Shown here: piece by piece, positions 8,932 to 19,664 of the stretch
Position numbering within the stretch: the first letter of the stretch is position 1
Layout of the letters: every line of letters begins with the position of its first letter
Assembly: GCF_003702045.1 (NCBI RefSeq)
Contig: NZ_RBTP01000012.1
Span: 744,001 to 808,000 of the forward strand
Reading direction: 5' to 3'
DNA: 64,000 nucleotides
DNA from: Pseudomonas viridiflava
GTDB taxonomy: Bacteria; Pseudomonadota; Gammaproteobacteria; Pseudomonadales; Pseudomonadaceae
Position numbers and translations under genes: made by a program
The notes under the pieces: generated by a model
Database searches by the model: none
What the model was told of the DNA's origin: nothing
Seen by the model: only the letters and a program-made list of their open reading frames with translations

Positions 8932-10134
8932 ATGACCGCCGCCTGCCTGATGACCACGTATCCACCCTCGACCTTGAGTTTCACCCACGGCCTGGGGACA
9001 CGCATGTGGGATAAGGCGGGCCGCGAGTATCTGGATGCGGTGGCAGGCGTGGCCGTTACTAACGTGGGCCACTCTCACCCTTGGCTGGTCGAAGCGATTC
9101 GTGACCAGGCCGGCTTGTTGTTGCACACCTCCAATCTCTACAGCATTGACTGGCAGCAGCGTCTGGCCGTCAAACTGGCGGAGCTGTCAGGCCTGGATCG
9201 GGTGTTTTTCAATAACTCGGGGGCCGAGGCCAACGAAACCGCTCTCAAGCTGGCGCGTCTGTATGGCTGGCACAAGCACATCGAGCAGCCGTTGGTGGTG
9301 GTGATGGAGAACGCGTTTCACGGGCGCACGCTGGCCACGCTGTGCGCCAGCGATGGTCCGGCGGTGCGTCTGGGCTATGGCACCTTGCCGGGGGACTTCA
9401 TCAAAGTGCCGTTTGGCGATCTTGCCGCTTTTGACAAGGTTTGTGTCACGTACGGTCATCGGATCAGCGCTGTGCTGGTCGAACCGATTCAGGGCGAGGG
9501 CGGAGTTCATGGCGCGCCTGCCGGCTATCTGAAGGCCCTGCGTGAGCGCTGCACGCGGCGCGACTGGCTGCTGATGCTCGATGAAATTCAGACCGGTATG
9601 GGACGTACCGGCAAGTGGTTCGCCTTTCAGCACGAAAGCATGGTGCCGGACGTCATCACCCTGGCTAAGGGGCTGGGCAATGGTGTGCCCATAGGTGCCT
9701 GCGTGGCGCTGGGCAAGGCGGCGCAGTTGTTCACGCCGGGCAGTCATGGCAGCACGTTTGGCGGCAACCCGTTGGCATGCAGGGCCGGGTGTACAGTCAT
9801 CGACATCATCGAACGGCAAGGGCTGGTGGACAATGCCCGGCAACAGGGAGCGTTGTTGCTAAGCAGGCTCAAAGACGTGTTGCAAGGGCACCCTCAGGTA
9901 CTGGACGTCCGGGGAAGGGGGCTGATGATCGGTATCGAGTTACGTCACGCCATACCCGAACTGACGCGGCTGGCAGCGCAGCATCATGGCCTGTTGATCA
10001 ACGTGACCAGGGGTAAGGTCATCCGCCTGTTGCCGCCTCTGGTGCTGGATGGCGTCGAGGTGGAGATGATTGTGCAGGGGATTATCGCAACGCTCGACAG
10101 CGCTGCCGCTCAACCGGTCAAGCGGCTGGCCTGA
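8932..10134 (+). CDS. Class III PLP-dependent aminotransferase (acetylornithine aminotransferase-like)
   Basis: About 400 residues, fold-type I aminotransferase of the ArgD/GabT group. Visible features are [18 protein letters not shown] (PLP phosphate region), [12 protein letters not shown], the aspartate region [17 protein letters not shown], and the PLP lysine in [14 protein letters not shown] near residue 246. It resembles ArgD (N2-acetylornithine/succinylornithine:2-oxoglutarate transfer), but no arginine-pathway genes are nearby, so a paralogue with another omega-amino substrate is possible. The start is taken as the ATG at 8932, preceded by ATGGAGCTTCACGAT; an ATG five codons upstream is an alternative. 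The LysR gene lies head to head with it. Confidence 0.8.
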   Translation: MTAACLMTTYPPSTLSFTHGLGTRMWDKAGREYLDAVAGVAVTNVGHSHPWLVEAIRDQAGLLLHTSNLYSIDWQQRLAVKLAELSGLDRVFFNNSGAEANETALKLARLYGWHKHIEQPLVVVMENAFHGRTLATLCASDGPAVRLGYGTLPGDFIKVPFGDLAAFDKVCVTYGHRISAVLVEPIQGEGGVHGAPAGYLKALRERCTRRDWLLMLDEIQTGMGRTGKWFAFQHESMVPDVITLAKGLGNGVPIGACVALGKAAQLFTPGSHGSTFGGNPLACRAGCTVIDIIERQGLVDNARQQGALLLSRLKDVLQGHPQVLDVRGRGLMIGIELRHAIPELTRLAAQHHGLLINVTRGKVIRLLPPLVLDGVEVEMIVQGIIATLDSAAAQPVKRLA

Positions 10135-10257
10135 GATGAAGGTTTGAGGGCAGGGGCTATCCTGGGCTATACCGACATGACCCATATGCGGTAGAACAGG
10201 GGCGCATTGCGTGTGTCGACGCAATGGCTACCCCAATGGATTTGAAAGGAGCCCACC

Positions 10258-10806
10258 ATGCTAATCCGGTCCCTGACCCTCGCCAGTCTGTTTGTCGCAG
10301 CCGGGCTTGCCGCTAGCGGCCCCGCGCTTGCCGCCGACAGTGGCAGCCCCTTGGCGCAGGAGCGCGGCAAGACGCGTCCCTTGATAATCATCGCTCCGAG
10401 CACAGTCGATCCGACGCTTGTCAGCATCAAAAAGGCGCTGGACGAGCCCGCCAACCGCGAAGCGTTTGCGCAACGCAATATGGTGCTGTTCACGGTGGTC
10501 AATACCATTGGCGAGCGCAACGGCAAAACGATGGACGCTCAGTCGACCATGTCCCTGATCCGCGAATTGAAACTGGGGGCGGGTGCGAAAACCAAGGTCA
10601 TTCTGGTGGGCAAGGACGGGGAGAAGAAGATCGAGAAGGAAGGTGTGGTCGACCCCAAGGAGATTTTTGCGACCATCGATCAGATGCCGATGCGTGAGCG
10701 TGAGGCTGCCGCTCCGCCGCCCGAGCCGGAGCCCAAACCGGCACCTGCCGAGAAGAACGCTAAACCGGGCAAGGCCGCACCGGCAGGCAAAACGCTTGAC
10801 GACTGA
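10258..10806 (+). CDS. DUF4174 domain-containing exported protein
   Basis: 182 residues with a clear signal peptide (about 1-25, ending PALAAD), so exported. Residues about 35-145 match the DUF4174 thioredoxin-like fold family: RGKTRPLIIIAPSTVDPTL, then TKVILVGKDGEKK and a KEIFATIDQMPMR end. The tail from about 150 is low-complexity Pro/Glu/Lys/Ala. Function of the family is unknown. A good ribosome site (AAAGGAG) precedes the ATG. It stands alone between the aminotransferase and CBS genes. Confidence 0.75.
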   Translation: MLIRSLTLASLFVAAGLAASGPALAADSGSPLAQERGKTRPLIIIAPSTVDPTLVSIKKALDEPANREAFAQRNMVLFTVVNTIGERNGKTMDAQSTMSLIRELKLGAGAKTKVILVGKDGEKKIEKEGVVDPKEIFATIDQMPMREREAAAPPPEPEPKPAPAEKNAKPGKAAPAGKTLDD

Positions 10807-10863
10807 TCGTGATGCGTGGAGATGTTGATGGGTCAGAGGCACAGCGGCATCTCCCCGTGACCG

Positions 10864-11304
10864 TCACTCGCCGCGAATGTATTGCTCGAGTTGCTGGATC
10901 AGACTGGCCTGTTCATCGATGGCTTCCTTCACAAGGTCGCCGATGGACAGCAGGCCCAACAGTTCGCCGTTTTCCACGACCGGCAGGTGGCGCAAGTGGC
11001 TGTCGGTCATGATGCCCATGCAGGCTTCGACGGTTTGCTGCGAGTCCACGGTAATCACCTTGCTGCTCATGATGGCGCTCACGGGGGTGCCCACGGACGA
11101 ACGCCCCATGAGAATCATCTTGCGTGCATAGTCGCGCTCGCTCACGACGCCTACCACTCTGCCATTTTCGACCACCGGCAGAGCACCGATATTCTTTTCG
11201 GCCATCAGCCTGAGCGCATCGAGCACCATCTGATCGGGACCGATGGTATGCACCTGCTGGTTCTGTTCCGCTTTCAATTTCAATAACTGGGCGACGGTTT
11301 TCAT
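10864..11304 (-). CDS. Tandem CBS-domain protein
   Basis: 146 residues consisting almost wholly of two CBS motifs (about 5-62 and 72-130). Signature segments are ENGRVVGVVSERDYARKM and ENGELLGLLSIGDLVKEAID. Such stand-alone Bateman modules bind adenine nucleotides and modulate partner proteins; the partner is not evident here. The start chosen is the ATG at 11304 because GGAGAG lies just upstream; an ATG 13 codons earlier would add a non-homologous leader. Confidence 0.85.
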   Translation of the reverse strand: MKTVAQLLKLKAEQNQQVHTIGPDQMVLDALRLMAEKNIGALPVVENGRVVGVVSERDYARKMILMGRSSVGTPVSAIMSSKVITVDSQQTVEACMGIMTDSHLRHLPVVENGELLGLLSIGDLVKEAIDEQASLIQQLEQYIRGE

Positions 11305-11424
11305 GGTGCTCTCCGGGGTGTGAATGACGCCGTGTCTTGGCACAAGGCTGTCTTCTGCAGAATCGTGCAGTCCGTGCGATCCGGCAAGTGGTAAAGCGAC
11401 ATCCAGTAGTCCGGAACCCGACAG

Positions 11425-14001
11425 TCAGCTTTGCAACTCGAGTGTCTGAGTCTGAACGGCCTCTAGAAATGACGACAGCGGCATAGGCCTGTTCAAGTAA
11501 TAGCCTTGGGCTTCGTCACACGCCAGCGATTGCAGGCACGCGAGTTGCTGCGCGGTTTCGACGCCTTCGGCGGTAATGGTCATGGACAGGCTGCGGCCCA
11601 GCTGGATGATGGCCTGCACAATCGACAGGCTCTGAGTATTTGAGTCGATCTCGTTGATAAAGCTGCGGTCGATCTTCAGTGCGTCGAACGGGAACATCTT
11701 CAAATAGCTCAGCGAGGAGTATCCGGTGCCGAAATCATCCATCGACAGCCTCACGCCCAGCGTCTTGAGTTCGTTGATCAGCTTCAGGGCGGCTTGTGCG
11801 TCCTGGATCATGACCCGTTCGGTCACTTCCAGCTCCAGGCGATGGCTGGGTAAGCCGGTAGTGGCCAAGACCTGACGCACACGTTCCACCAGGCCTGGGG
11901 TTCGAAACTCCACGGCAGAGATATTGACCGACACACGCAGCGTGTCCTTCCAGCCCGCCGCATCGCTGCAGGCCCGGTGCAGAACCCAGTCACTGAGCGA
12001 CAGAATCAAGCCGTTTTCTTCGGCCAGACCGATGAACTGATCGGGCATGCACAGGCCAAGAGTAGGGTGTTCCCAGCGGATCAGCGCTTCGGCACCGGAA
12101 ATCCTGCCGGTCTGGATGCAATAGCGCGGCTGATAGCGCAATGTGAACTCATCGTTCTTGATGGCCACACGCAGGCTCTTTTCCATTTCCCGCAATTGAG
12201 CGATGCGCGAACTCATGATCTGTTCGTAGAAGCGCCAGGTGTTGCGTCCGTCCTTTTTGGCCTGATACAGCGCCAGGTCGGAAAAGCGGATGAGGTCCTG
12301 GCTGTCTTGTGCATGAAGCGGGCACCGCGCGATCCCGATACTCAAGCCAATGAACACTTCCTGGTTGTTGACGGTGAAAGGACGGCCAATGTGGCGTATC
12401 AGGCGTTCACACAAACGCTCGACGTCAGCAAGGCTGGTCGTGACCATCAGAAACTCGTCACCACCCTGCCTGGCCAGCAGGCTGTCAGGCGGCAGACAGA
12501 ACGCCAGTCGCTCCGCGACCTCTCTGAGCACACCGTCTCCGACACTGTGGCCGAAGATATCGTTGACGGGTTTGAAGCTGTCCAGATCCATGTTCAGCAT
12601 CGTCAGGGCGAAGGTCGGCTCATGACGCTGTTCGAGGGTCCGATTGAGGAAGGCTTGCATCTGCGTGCGATTAGGCAGGCCGGTCAAGGCGTCATGCTGA
12701 GACAGATGGAACAGCCGCGACTGGTTTTCCACTTCCTGCGTGATATCCGAGGCGATGCCCAGATAGCCGACGATCAGCGCATCGCGCACGATGGGCCTGA
12801 CCGCGATGTTGCTCGTGCGAACCGTGCCCTGTAGCGAACGGTGCGTGCAGCGCAACACGGCGCGTTCTTCGAGGGGGCGCTCATGCCGAACCCAGTGGGT
12901 CAAAGACTGGGTCTGACAGTGCAGCAACTGGTCCAGGTAGCGGCCTATCCAAGGGTGTGCAGCATGCCCCGTGACACGGGTAAAACGTTCTGACAGGTAG
13001 GTGATGCGCAAGTCGACATCGGTTTCCCACACCCAGTCCGAGGCCGTTTCGGCGACGTTTCGAAAACGCTCTTCGCTGCTGGCCAGGGCCGTACGGTTCT
13101 GAGTGATGAGTTCAAACTGCCTGTCCATCAGTTCGGCGGTCCTGATGGTCTTTCTGGCCACGCGTCGAGCAATGAAAATCAGCGTGATGAGAAAGACGAT
13201 CAGCACCGGCAGCAAGCCGCTGATCAGCTTTAAACCCGGCTGCTCGGGGTCCCAGCGCAACAACATTCCGGTTTCGACCTCCGCAGAGGGAAAGCGTCTT
13301 GCATCCTCGGCGTCTGCGGCTTTGCGCAAGCCCTGGATACCGTAGAGCGAACCCATGTCCTTGAGTTTTTCGGGGGTGAGCTTATACGCCAGGACGAGTA
13401 TCGACTGAGCGGACTCGGTTTCCTGCACCTGCTCATCGCCGCCCGTAGTGAGGGGGGCTGCGATCAGCAGTACCGGGACATGATTGACCTTGCGTATCTG
13501 CGTGAAGACTTCATCGGCATCACCGCGCTCGCGGGCCTGGCTAATGATCTGATCCTGGCCACTGTCCAGCCAATCGGTCAGTTGCAGGGTGGCCAGTTCA
13601 CCATTATTGACGGCATAAGAGGTCTGATCCTGACCGTCGACAACAAAGACCCCTTCGAAGCCGAAGTCGGTGTACAAGGAAGCGCCCAGGTTATTGCGTG
13701 TATAAGCCCAGTCCTTGTCGACCTGTATATGCAAATGCTTGTAGGCGTCGCCCCAGTAGGCGTTGTCCTTGAAGGTCGCGATCAGGGTCTTTTCCCGGGA
13801 CTGCCAGACGTTCTCGACCAATTGCTGACTGTGCAGCCCGGCGTTGCGATTCAATTGATAAGCGATATAGAGAAGGGATACGAGCATCACGAGCGAAAGC
13901 GCGCCCAGCAGCCCGGTCATGGTCATGAGGGTTCGGCGTGCCAGAAAAGTGTTACCTGCAACGGCCTTTGGCGCAGGGTCGAAAGAGTCGAGCGATTTCA
14001 T
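11425..14001 (-). CDS. CHASE4-PAS-GGDEF-EAL cyclic-di-GMP enzyme
   Basis: About 858 residues, inner-membrane c-di-GMP signalling protein. Order: TM helix (about 26-47), periplasmic CHASE4-like sensor (about 55-210, with NAYWGDAYKHL), second TM (about 250-272), PAS (about 310-430), GGDEF (about 430-590, active site QGGDEF intact) and EAL (about 605-850, EALIRWEHPT and MDDFGTGYSSLSYL intact). Both catalytic signatures are conserved, so it could make and degrade c-di-GMP; which activity dominates cannot be told. The start is taken at the ATG giving MKSLDSF; an upstream in-frame ATG gives 26 more residues. Monocistronic. Confidence 0.88.
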   Translation of the reverse strand: MKSLDSFDPAPKAVAGNTFLARRTLMTMTGLLGALSLVMLVSLLYIAYQLNRNAGLHSQQLVENVWQSREKTLIATFKDNAYWGDAYKHLHIQVDKDWAYTRNNLGASLYTDFGFEGVFVVDGQDQTSYAVNNGELATLQLTDWLDSGQDQIISQARERGDADEVFTQIRKVNHVPVLLIAAPLTTGGDEQVQETESAQSILVLAYKLTPEKLKDMGSLYGIQGLRKAADAEDARRFPSAEVETGMLLRWDPEQPGLKLISGLLPVLIVFLITLIFIARRVARKTIRTAELMDRQFELITQNRTALASSEERFRNVAETASDWVWETDVDLRITYLSERFTRVTGHAAHPWIGRYLDQLLHCQTQSLTHWVRHERPLEERAVLRCTHRSLQGTVRTSNIAVRPIVRDALIVGYLGIASDITQEVENQSRLFHLSQHDALTGLPNRTQMQAFLNRTLEQRHEPTFALTMLNMDLDSFKPVNDIFGHSVGDGVLREVAERLAFCLPPDSLLARQGGDEFLMVTTSLADVERLCERLIRHIGRPFTVNNQEVFIGLSIGIARCPLHAQDSQDLIRFSDLALYQAKKDGRNTWRFYEQIMSSRIAQLREMEKSLRVAIKNDEFTLRYQPRYCIQTGRISGAEALIRWEHPTLGLCMPDQFIGLAEENGLILSLSDWVLHRACSDAAGWKDTLRVSVNISAVEFRTPGLVERVRQVLATTGLPSHRLELEVTERVMIQDAQAALKLINELKTLGVRLSMDDFGTGYSSLSYLKMFPFDALKIDRSFINEIDSNTQSLSIVQAIIQLGRSLSMTITAEGVETAQQLACLQSLACDEAQGYYLNRPMPLSSFLEAVQTQTLELQS

Positions 14002-14242
14002 TACAGCTATTCCATGGTCGATGACGTCAACACGGCGGGTTGAAGGCAATGGCTGTCGTCTGCGACACCCTTGCTTCACTCGCCCAGGCCTGGAGCGCTC
14101 ACTCTGACGTTCAGTCCATGATCAGGTACTTATATCGGGATATCGGCATCGGTATATGTTTCTTGAACCGACCATCAGGCGCGCCTTTACCGCGATAGCC
14201 ACGTAGAATCGGCCTCTGAGTCGTCTGATCGAGGTTGCAACG

Positions 14243-16606
14243 TTGGATTTACAGCAAGGCTTCATCCTGAGTCGGCACTGGCAGGACACGCCGGCGGGGA
14301 CTGAAGTCGACTTCTGGCTGGCGACCGATGACGGCCCACGTCATCTCCGCCTGCCATGCCAGCCCTCCGTCGCGTTCATCCCCGTTGAACAGCAAGAGCG
14401 CGCCCGCTCATTGCTGCGCGGCGAACGTGGTGTGGAGTTGCGGCCTCTGCAACTGAGCGATTTTCGCCATCGACCGGTGCTGGGCGTTTACTGCCAGCAG
14501 CATCGGCAACTGATGAATATCGAAAAACTACTGCGCAAAGGCAACGTGGACGTCTACGAAGCCGATATTCGTCCGCCCGAACGCTACCTGATGGAGCGTT
14601 TCATCACCGCCCCCGTGCAGTTCAGTGGCACAGCGAATGCCGAAGGCGTGCTTTGTGAGGCGCAGATCAAGCCTGCTTCAAGCTACCGACCCCGGTTGAA
14701 GCTGGTGTCTCTGGACATCGAAACCACTGCGCGTGGCGAACTCTATTCGATTGCACTGCAAGGCTGTGGTCAGCGTCAGGTCTACATGCTGGGACCGGCC
14801 AACGGGAGCGACGAAGCGCTGGATTTTCAGCTCGATTACTGCGACACCCGAGCCCAGTTGCTGGAGCGCCTGAACGACTGGCTGGTCCTGCATGACCCTG
14901 ACGCGATCATTGGCTGGAACGTGGTGCAATTCGATCTGCGGGTCCTGCATGAGCACGCGCAACGCTTGAATGTGCCGCTCAAACTGGGGCGTGGTGGCGA
15001 AGCGATGGGGTGGCGGGAGCATGGCAGCCGAAACAATCATTTCTTTGCCGACATCAGTGGTCGCTTGGTCATCGACGGGATCGAAGCGTTGCGTTCGGCG
15101 ACCTGGAGCTTTCCCTCGTTCAGCCTTGAGAACGTCGCGCAGACGCTGCTGGGCGAAGGCAAGGCCATCAGCACGCCTTACCAGCGCATGGATGAAATCA
15201 ACCGCATGTTCGCCGAGGACAAGCCGGCGCTGGCACGTTACAACATCAAGGACTGCGAGCTGGTGACGCGAATCTTCGCCAAGACCCAGTTGCTGACCTT
15301 CCTGCTGGAGCGCGCCACGGTGACCGGGTTGCCCGCCGACCGCAGTGGCGGTTCAGTTGCGGCTTTCTGCCATTTGTACATTCCGTTGATGCACCGCCAG
15401 GGGTTCGTCGCGCCCAACCTGGGCGAGCGCCTGCCGGAGGCCAGCCCTGGCGGCTTTGTGATGGACTCGCAACCGGGGCTGTATGAGTCTGTGCTGGTGC
15501 TGGACTACAAGAGCCTGTATCCCTCGATCATCAGGACCTTTCTCATCGACCCGGTCGGGCTGATCGAGGGCCTGCGTCATCCAGAGGACAGCGAGTCGGT
15601 GCCGGGCTTTCGCGGCGCTCGGTTTTCCCGCACCCGACACAGCCTGCCCGCCATCGTCGAGCGGGTGTGGCAGGGGCGCGATACGGCCAAACGCGAGCAG
15701 AACGCGCCGCTTTCCCAAGCGTTGAAAATCATCATGAACGCATTCTACGGGGTGTTGGGTTCCAGCGGCTGCCGGTTCTTCGATCCCAGGCTGGCCTCGT
15801 CCATCACCTTGCGCGGGCATGAAATCATGCTCAAGACCCGCGAGCTTATTCAGGCCCAGGGTTACACCGTCATCTACGGCGACACGGATTCCACGTTCGT
15901 CTGGCTGGGCCGTCCACACGGTCAGGAGGAAGCGGCCGGCATTGGCAAGTCGCTGGTTCAGCAGGTCAACGACTGGTGGCATGAGCATTTGCAGACCACT
16001 TATGGGCTGGAGAGCGCCCTGGAGTTGCAATACGAAACCCACTTCAAACGCTTTCTGATGCCGACCGTTCGCGGCGCGGAAGAGGGCAGCAAGAAGCGTT
16101 ATGCCGGACTGGTCACGCGCGCCGATGGCACCGAAGAGATGGTTTACAAGGGGCTGGAAACCGTTCGCACCGACTGGTCACCGCTGGCCCAGCGATTTCA
16201 GCAAGAGTTGTACCTGCGCATCTTCAAGCGTCAGCCCTATCAGGACTATGTGCGCGATTACGTGCAGCGTACGCTGACAGGCGAACTGGATGACCTGCTG
16301 ATCTACCGCAAGCGCCTACGCCGCAAGCTGGACGACTATCAGCGCAACGTGCCGCCCCATGTGCGCGCAGCGCGCATTGCCGATGATTACAACGATCAGC
16401 AGGGCCGTCCACGCCAGTATCAGAGCGGCGGCTGGATCAGCTACGTGATGACGGTCGCAGGCCCCGAGCCGCTGGAAATCCGCACGGCACCCATCGATTA
16501 CGATCACTACGTGACCCGCCAGCTGCAACCGTTGGCCGATGCGATTTTGCCATTTGTGGATGACGATTTCGGCACCTTGATCGGCGGGCAGTTGGGACTG
16601 TTTTAA
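14243..16606 (+). CDS. polB: DNA polymerase II (family B)
   Basis: 787 residues, normal for proteobacterial Pol II. The 3'-5' exonuclease motifs are present: SLDIETT near 156, [12 protein letters not shown] near 227, YNIKDCELV near 333. So are the family B polymerase motifs: [13 protein letters not shown] near 420, [13 protein letters not shown] near 496, [10 protein letters not shown] near 545. It takes part in replication restart and bypass synthesis. The start is TTG with GAGG about ten bases upstream. In E. coli the gene is LexA-regulated; I found no convincing LexA box in the 160 bases upstream here. A weak hairpin follows the stop. Confidence 0.93.
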   Translation: MDLQQGFILSRHWQDTPAGTEVDFWLATDDGPRHLRLPCQPSVAFIPVEQQERARSLLRGERGVELRPLQLSDFRHRPVLGVYCQQHRQLMNIEKLLRKGNVDVYEADIRPPERYLMERFITAPVQFSGTANAEGVLCEAQIKPASSYRPRLKLVSLDIETTARGELYSIALQGCGQRQVYMLGPANGSDEALDFQLDYCDTRAQLLERLNDWLVLHDPDAIIGWNVVQFDLRVLHEHAQRLNVPLKLGRGGEAMGWREHGSRNNHFFADISGRLVIDGIEALRSATWSFPSFSLENVAQTLLGEGKAISTPYQRMDEINRMFAEDKPALARYNIKDCELVTRIFAKTQLLTFLLERATVTGLPADRSGGSVAAFCHLYIPLMHRQGFVAPNLGERLPEASPGGFVMDSQPGLYESVLVLDYKSLYPSIIRTFLIDPVGLIEGLRHPEDSESVPGFRGARFSRTRHSLPAIVERVWQGRDTAKREQNAPLSQALKIIMNAFYGVLGSSGCRFFDPRLASSITLRGHEIMLKTRELIQAQGYTVIYGDTDSTFVWLGRPHGQEEAAGIGKSLVQQVNDWWHEHLQTTYGLESALELQYETHFKRFLMPTVRGAEEGSKKRYAGLVTRADGTEEMVYKGLETVRTDWSPLAQRFQQELYLRIFKRQPYQDYVRDYVQRTLTGELDDLLIYRKRLRRKLDDYQRNVPPHVRAARIADDYNDQQGRPRQYQSGGWISYVMTVAGPEPLEIRTAPIDYDHYVTRQLQPLADAILPFVDDDFGTLIGGQLGLF

Positions 16607-16673
16607 TATTTTGGCATTCGTCGGGCAGGCATTCGCTCGCCTACCGAACATGATGGCGCCCTAAGGACTCAGT

Positions 16674-17654
16674 GTGAGCAGAGAACAGCTGGAACAGCAG
16701 CAAATTCCGATCTATTTCGTTGCCGTGCTTATGGCGGCTGTCGGTGGACTGCTCGCCCCTGTCGCCGCGCAGACGCTGGGTGTGCTGGTGATGCCGGCAA
16801 TTGCCGTGCTCATGTATGCAATGTTTCTGCAGATCCCGTTTCTGGACCTGCGCCAAGGGCTTGGCAACAAGCGTTTCATGCTTGCGCTGCTGGTCGCCAA
16901 TTTTGTCGTGATTCCGGCGCTGGTGTGGGTCCTGACCCGAGGACTGAGCGGGCACACGGCGATTCTGGTGGGGGCCTTGCTGGTGCTGCTGACACCCTGT
17001 ATCGATTACGTCGTGGTGTTCACGCACTTGGGTAAAGGCGATTCACGGTTGACACTGGCGGCCACGCCCTTGCTGCTTCTGCTCCAACTGGTGTTGCTGC
17101 CGCTGTATCTGGCGCTGATGCTGGGGAGCGAGTCGGCGGTTGCGATCTCCATCAGCCCCTTCGTCGAAGCGTTTTTGGTGCTGATCGTTTTGCCGCTGGT
17201 GCTGGCGGTGGTGACGGCCGCTGGCATCAAGCGATCCGTTGTCATTGCGCGCTGGAGCGATGCCTGGGCATGGATGCCTGTCCCAGCGATGGCTGCGGTC
17301 CTGGTCGCGGTGATCGGTTCGCAGATCGCGTCGGTTGTGAACAGCCTGGACCAACTGCTACCCGCCATTGCGGTGTACCTGGCGTTCATGGTTCTGGCAC
17401 CGCTGGCCGGTGCGCTGGTGGGCAGGGTCTTTAAGCTGCCTGCAGCCAGCGTCAGGTCGGTGGCCTTCAGTACGTCTACACGCAATTCTCTGGTGGTGCT
17501 GCCATTGGCCTTGGCGTTGCCAGAAGACATCCGGGCGCTCGCCGCTGCGGCCGTCATCACCCAGACGCTGATCGAGCTGGTGAGCGAATTGGTTTATATC
17601 CGCGCGATTCCGGCGTTGATCCGCAACACAGGGCAGGCGGCAACCATGCGCTGA
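16674..17654 (+). CDS. ACR3/bile acid:sodium symporter-fold transporter
   Basis: 326 residues with about ten hydrophobic segments, of the BART superfamily (bile acid/sodium symporter and arsenite permease ACR3). The stretch LVLLTPCIDYVVVFTHLGKG around 105-125 contains the Cys-bearing crossover helix typical of ACR3-like proteins. Arsenic resistance is possible, but no arsR, arsC or arsH lies nearby, so substrate is open. GTG start with AAGGA upstream. It meets the sirtuin gene tail to tail with only four bases between stop codons. Confidence 0.75.
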   Translation: MSREQLEQQQIPIYFVAVLMAAVGGLLAPVAAQTLGVLVMPAIAVLMYAMFLQIPFLDLRQGLGNKRFMLALLVANFVVIPALVWVLTRGLSGHTAILVGALLVLLTPCIDYVVVFTHLGKGDSRLTLAATPLLLLLQLVLLPLYLALMLGSESAVAISISPFVEAFLVLIVLPLVLAVVTAAGIKRSVVIARWSDAWAWMPVPAMAAVLVAVIGSQIASVVNSLDQLLPAIAVYLAFMVLAPLAGALVGRVFKLPAASVRSVAFSTSTRNSLVVLPLALALPEDIRALAAAAVITQTLIELVSELVYIRAIPALIRNTGQAATMR

Positions 17655-17658
17655 TCCG

Positions 17659-18507
17659 TCAGTCGGGCAGGCCCAGCGCTTCTGACAGCAGCGGCAGTAA
17701 CTGCTCGCAAGACGCTTCGATCTTCATGTCCAACAGTTCATCGGCGCGGGTCTTGCCGTGATTGATGGCAACGACCGGTTTACCCTGTTCGGCCATCGCC
17801 TTGCACAGGCGAAAGGCCGACCAGGCCATCAGCGACGTGCCCACCACTAACAGACCCTCTGCCTGTTCGGCATGGCGCATGGCGCTGGCTGCGGTGGGTG
17901 GTGCTACGTTTTCGCCGAAAAACACCACATCCGGCTTGAGCCGTTCGCCTCCACAATGAGGGCATTGCGGCACCTTGAAGCCCATCTCGAAGGCGGGGTC
18001 CAGCAGGGTGTCACCATCGGGTGCTTGTATGGCGTGGACGCCCAGCAGGTAAGGATTCTGCTCCAGCATCACGTCCTGGATCGCCGCACGGTCATGACGG
18101 TGATGACATTCCAGGCACAGCACCCGATGCAGGCTGCCATGCAGCTCGATGACCTCAGGGCTTCCAGCCTGGGTGTGCAAGGCGTCGACGTTCTGAGTGA
18201 TCAACCCTGTAATGACGTTGCCGTTTTGCAACCGGGCCAGTGCCTGGTGCGCGGCATTGGGCTGTGCCACCCGGATTCTTGGCCAGCCCAGCATGGCGCG
18301 CGCCCAATAGCGCTGGCGGGCTGCCGGGTTGTTGACGAATTCCTGATACATCATGGGCTGTTTGCCGCGTCTTACGCCGTCCTTGTCGCGGTAATCGGGA
18401 ATGCCGGATGCGGTGCTGATACCGGCACCTGTAATCACCAGAAACGGCCGCCCGGCCATGTCCTGAACAAGGGTGTCGAGCTGTTTGCGGGCAGGGCTGT
18501 CCAGCAT
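17659..18507 (-). CDS. Sir2-family NAD-dependent protein deacylase
   Basis: 282-residue sirtuin. NAD-binding signatures: VITGAGISTASGIPDYRDKD (about 24-43), TQNVDALHTQAG (about 104-115) and the catalytic His in ELHGSLHRV (123). Four zinc ligands come from CLECHH (131-134) and CPHCGG, followed by LKPDVVFFGENV. The arrangement with long zinc arm and LKPDVVFFGE is typical of class II (SIRT4-like) bacterial sirtuins, which act on lipoyl or acyl lysines. Protein substrates unknown. No operon partner; divergent from the PhzF gene. Confidence 0.88.
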   Translation of the reverse strand: MLDSPARKQLDTLVQDMAGRPFLVITGAGISTASGIPDYRDKDGVRRGKQPMMYQEFVNNPAARQRYWARAMLGWPRIRVAQPNAAHQALARLQNGNVITGLITQNVDALHTQAGSPEVIELHGSLHRVLCLECHHRHDRAAIQDVMLEQNPYLLGVHAIQAPDGDTLLDPAFEMGFKVPQCPHCGGERLKPDVVFFGENVAPPTAASAMRHAEQAEGLLVVGTSLMAWSAFRLCKAMAEQGKPVVAINHGKTRADELLDMKIEASCEQLLPLLSEALGLPD

Positions 18508-18651
18508 GTCAAACCTCGGATGGTCGGCAGATCATGAATGTGACAGTACCACCGACTGTATTGTTCGTCGGCGCAAAGGGTGAACGGGCTGTTGTCCTCC
18601 CGGGCCATTGCATGCGACCTTGCAGGCTGACCCACAACCAGGAAGCTTTGA

Positions 18652-19494
18652 ATGCGTTCGTTCGATTTCAAACAGGTCGATGTCTTCAGTGAACACCCTT
18701 TGCTCGGCAACCCGTTGGCCGTGGTGCTCGGTGCTGACGGTCTGAGCGATGAGCAGATGGCAGCCTTCGCTCGCTGGACCAATCTGAGCGAAACCACCTT
18801 CCTGCTCAAGCCCACCGACCCGCGTGCCGACTATCGCGTTCGAATTTTTACCACGCTTCATGAACTGCCGTTTGCGGGGCATCCAACGCTGGGCAGTTGC
18901 CATGCATGGCTTGAGAAAGGTGGCGTTGCGCAGGGCGAGGAGATCGTTCAGGAGTGTGGCGTCGGCCTGATCAGAATTCGTCGTGATGGTCAGCAGTTGG
19001 CATTTACTGCGCCGCCCTTGCTGCGTTCCGGCCCGGTAGAGCCGCATCTGGTCGAGCAGGTTCGCGATGGCTTTGGTCTGGAGAAAGGCGCGATTCTGGA
19101 GGCGCGTTGGGCAGACAACGGCCCGGGCTGGTTGGTGGTAAGACTGTCAGATCGTGCCAGCGTGCTTGCGCTGCAGCCGGATAACGCAAAGCTTGATGGA
19201 CTGAAGATTGGCGTATTCGCACCCTGGAACCCGGCAGTGGATGGCGACGAGGCGCAGTTTGAAGTGCGCGCGTTCTTGCCGGGAGATGGCATGGCCGAGG
19301 ATCCTGTCACCGGCAGCCTGAATGCCGGTATTGCACTGTGGGTTCTAGAGGAGGGTCTGGCGGCGGACAGCTATGTCGCGAGCCAAGGTGCCGCGCTGGG
19401 TCGCAAGGGCAGAGTACACGTCAAGCGCGTAGGCGATGACGTATGGATCGGTGGAGCGACGGTAACCTGTATTGATGGGCGTGTTTCGCTTTGA
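18652..19494 (+). CDS. PhzF-family isomerase
   Basis: 280 residues with the diaminopimelate-epimerase-like double fold of the PhzF family. Signatures are FKQVDVFSEHPLLGNPLAVV at the N-terminus (conserved Glu-like acid region is NLSETTFLL near 45), the substrate loop LPFAGHPTLGSCHAW near 80, and EDPVTGSLNAGIALWV near 218. Phenazine genes are absent from the window, so this is one of the widespread family members of unknown substrate. ATG start. Divergent from the sirtuin gene. Confidence 0.85.
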   Translation: MRSFDFKQVDVFSEHPLLGNPLAVVLGADGLSDEQMAAFARWTNLSETTFLLKPTDPRADYRVRIFTTLHELPFAGHPTLGSCHAWLEKGGVAQGEEIVQECGVGLIRIRRDGQQLAFTAPPLLRSGPVEPHLVEQVRDGFGLEKGAILEARWADNGPGWLVVRLSDRASVLALQPDNAKLDGLKIGVFAPWNPAVDGDEAQFEVRAFLPGDGMAEDPVTGSLNAGIALWVLEEGLAADSYVASQGAALGRKGRVHVKRVGDDVWIGGATVTCIDGRVSL

Positions 19495-19527
19495 TCGACG
19501 CATAGGCCTGCGGGCGGTTCCACCTTG

Positions 19528-19620
19528 TCGTGGGAGCGGACTTGTTCGCGAAGAGGCCGGTAAATCCGATGCCGATACAGTGGTTGAAGTTCTGCATTCG
19601 CGGAAAAGTCCGCTCCCACC
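19528..19620. repeat. Inverted pair of REP-like elements
   Basis: CGTGGGAGCGGACTTGTTCG (from 19528) and a reverse-oriented partner ending AAAAGTCCGCTCCCACC (about 19599-19620) flank about 45 bases. This is the GTGGGAGCGGACTTG family of REP sequences common between Pseudomonas genes. It lies between two convergent genes and can fold into a large cruciform or transcript-end hairpin. Confidence 0.75.
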
Positions 19621-19664
19621 AACCGCAATGAATAGCCTGATGTCATCACTGAATTCGCAACATG

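Noticed and set aside
10818..10854. GGAGATG/CATCTCC inverted repeat after the DUF4174 gene as a terminator
   Set aside because: The loop is 23 bases, the stem only seven pairs and no T-tract follows; too weak to call.
14080..14242. Search for a LexA box before polB
   Set aside because: No CTGT-N8-ACAG-like sequence was found in the upstream region; SOS control of polB cannot be supported here.
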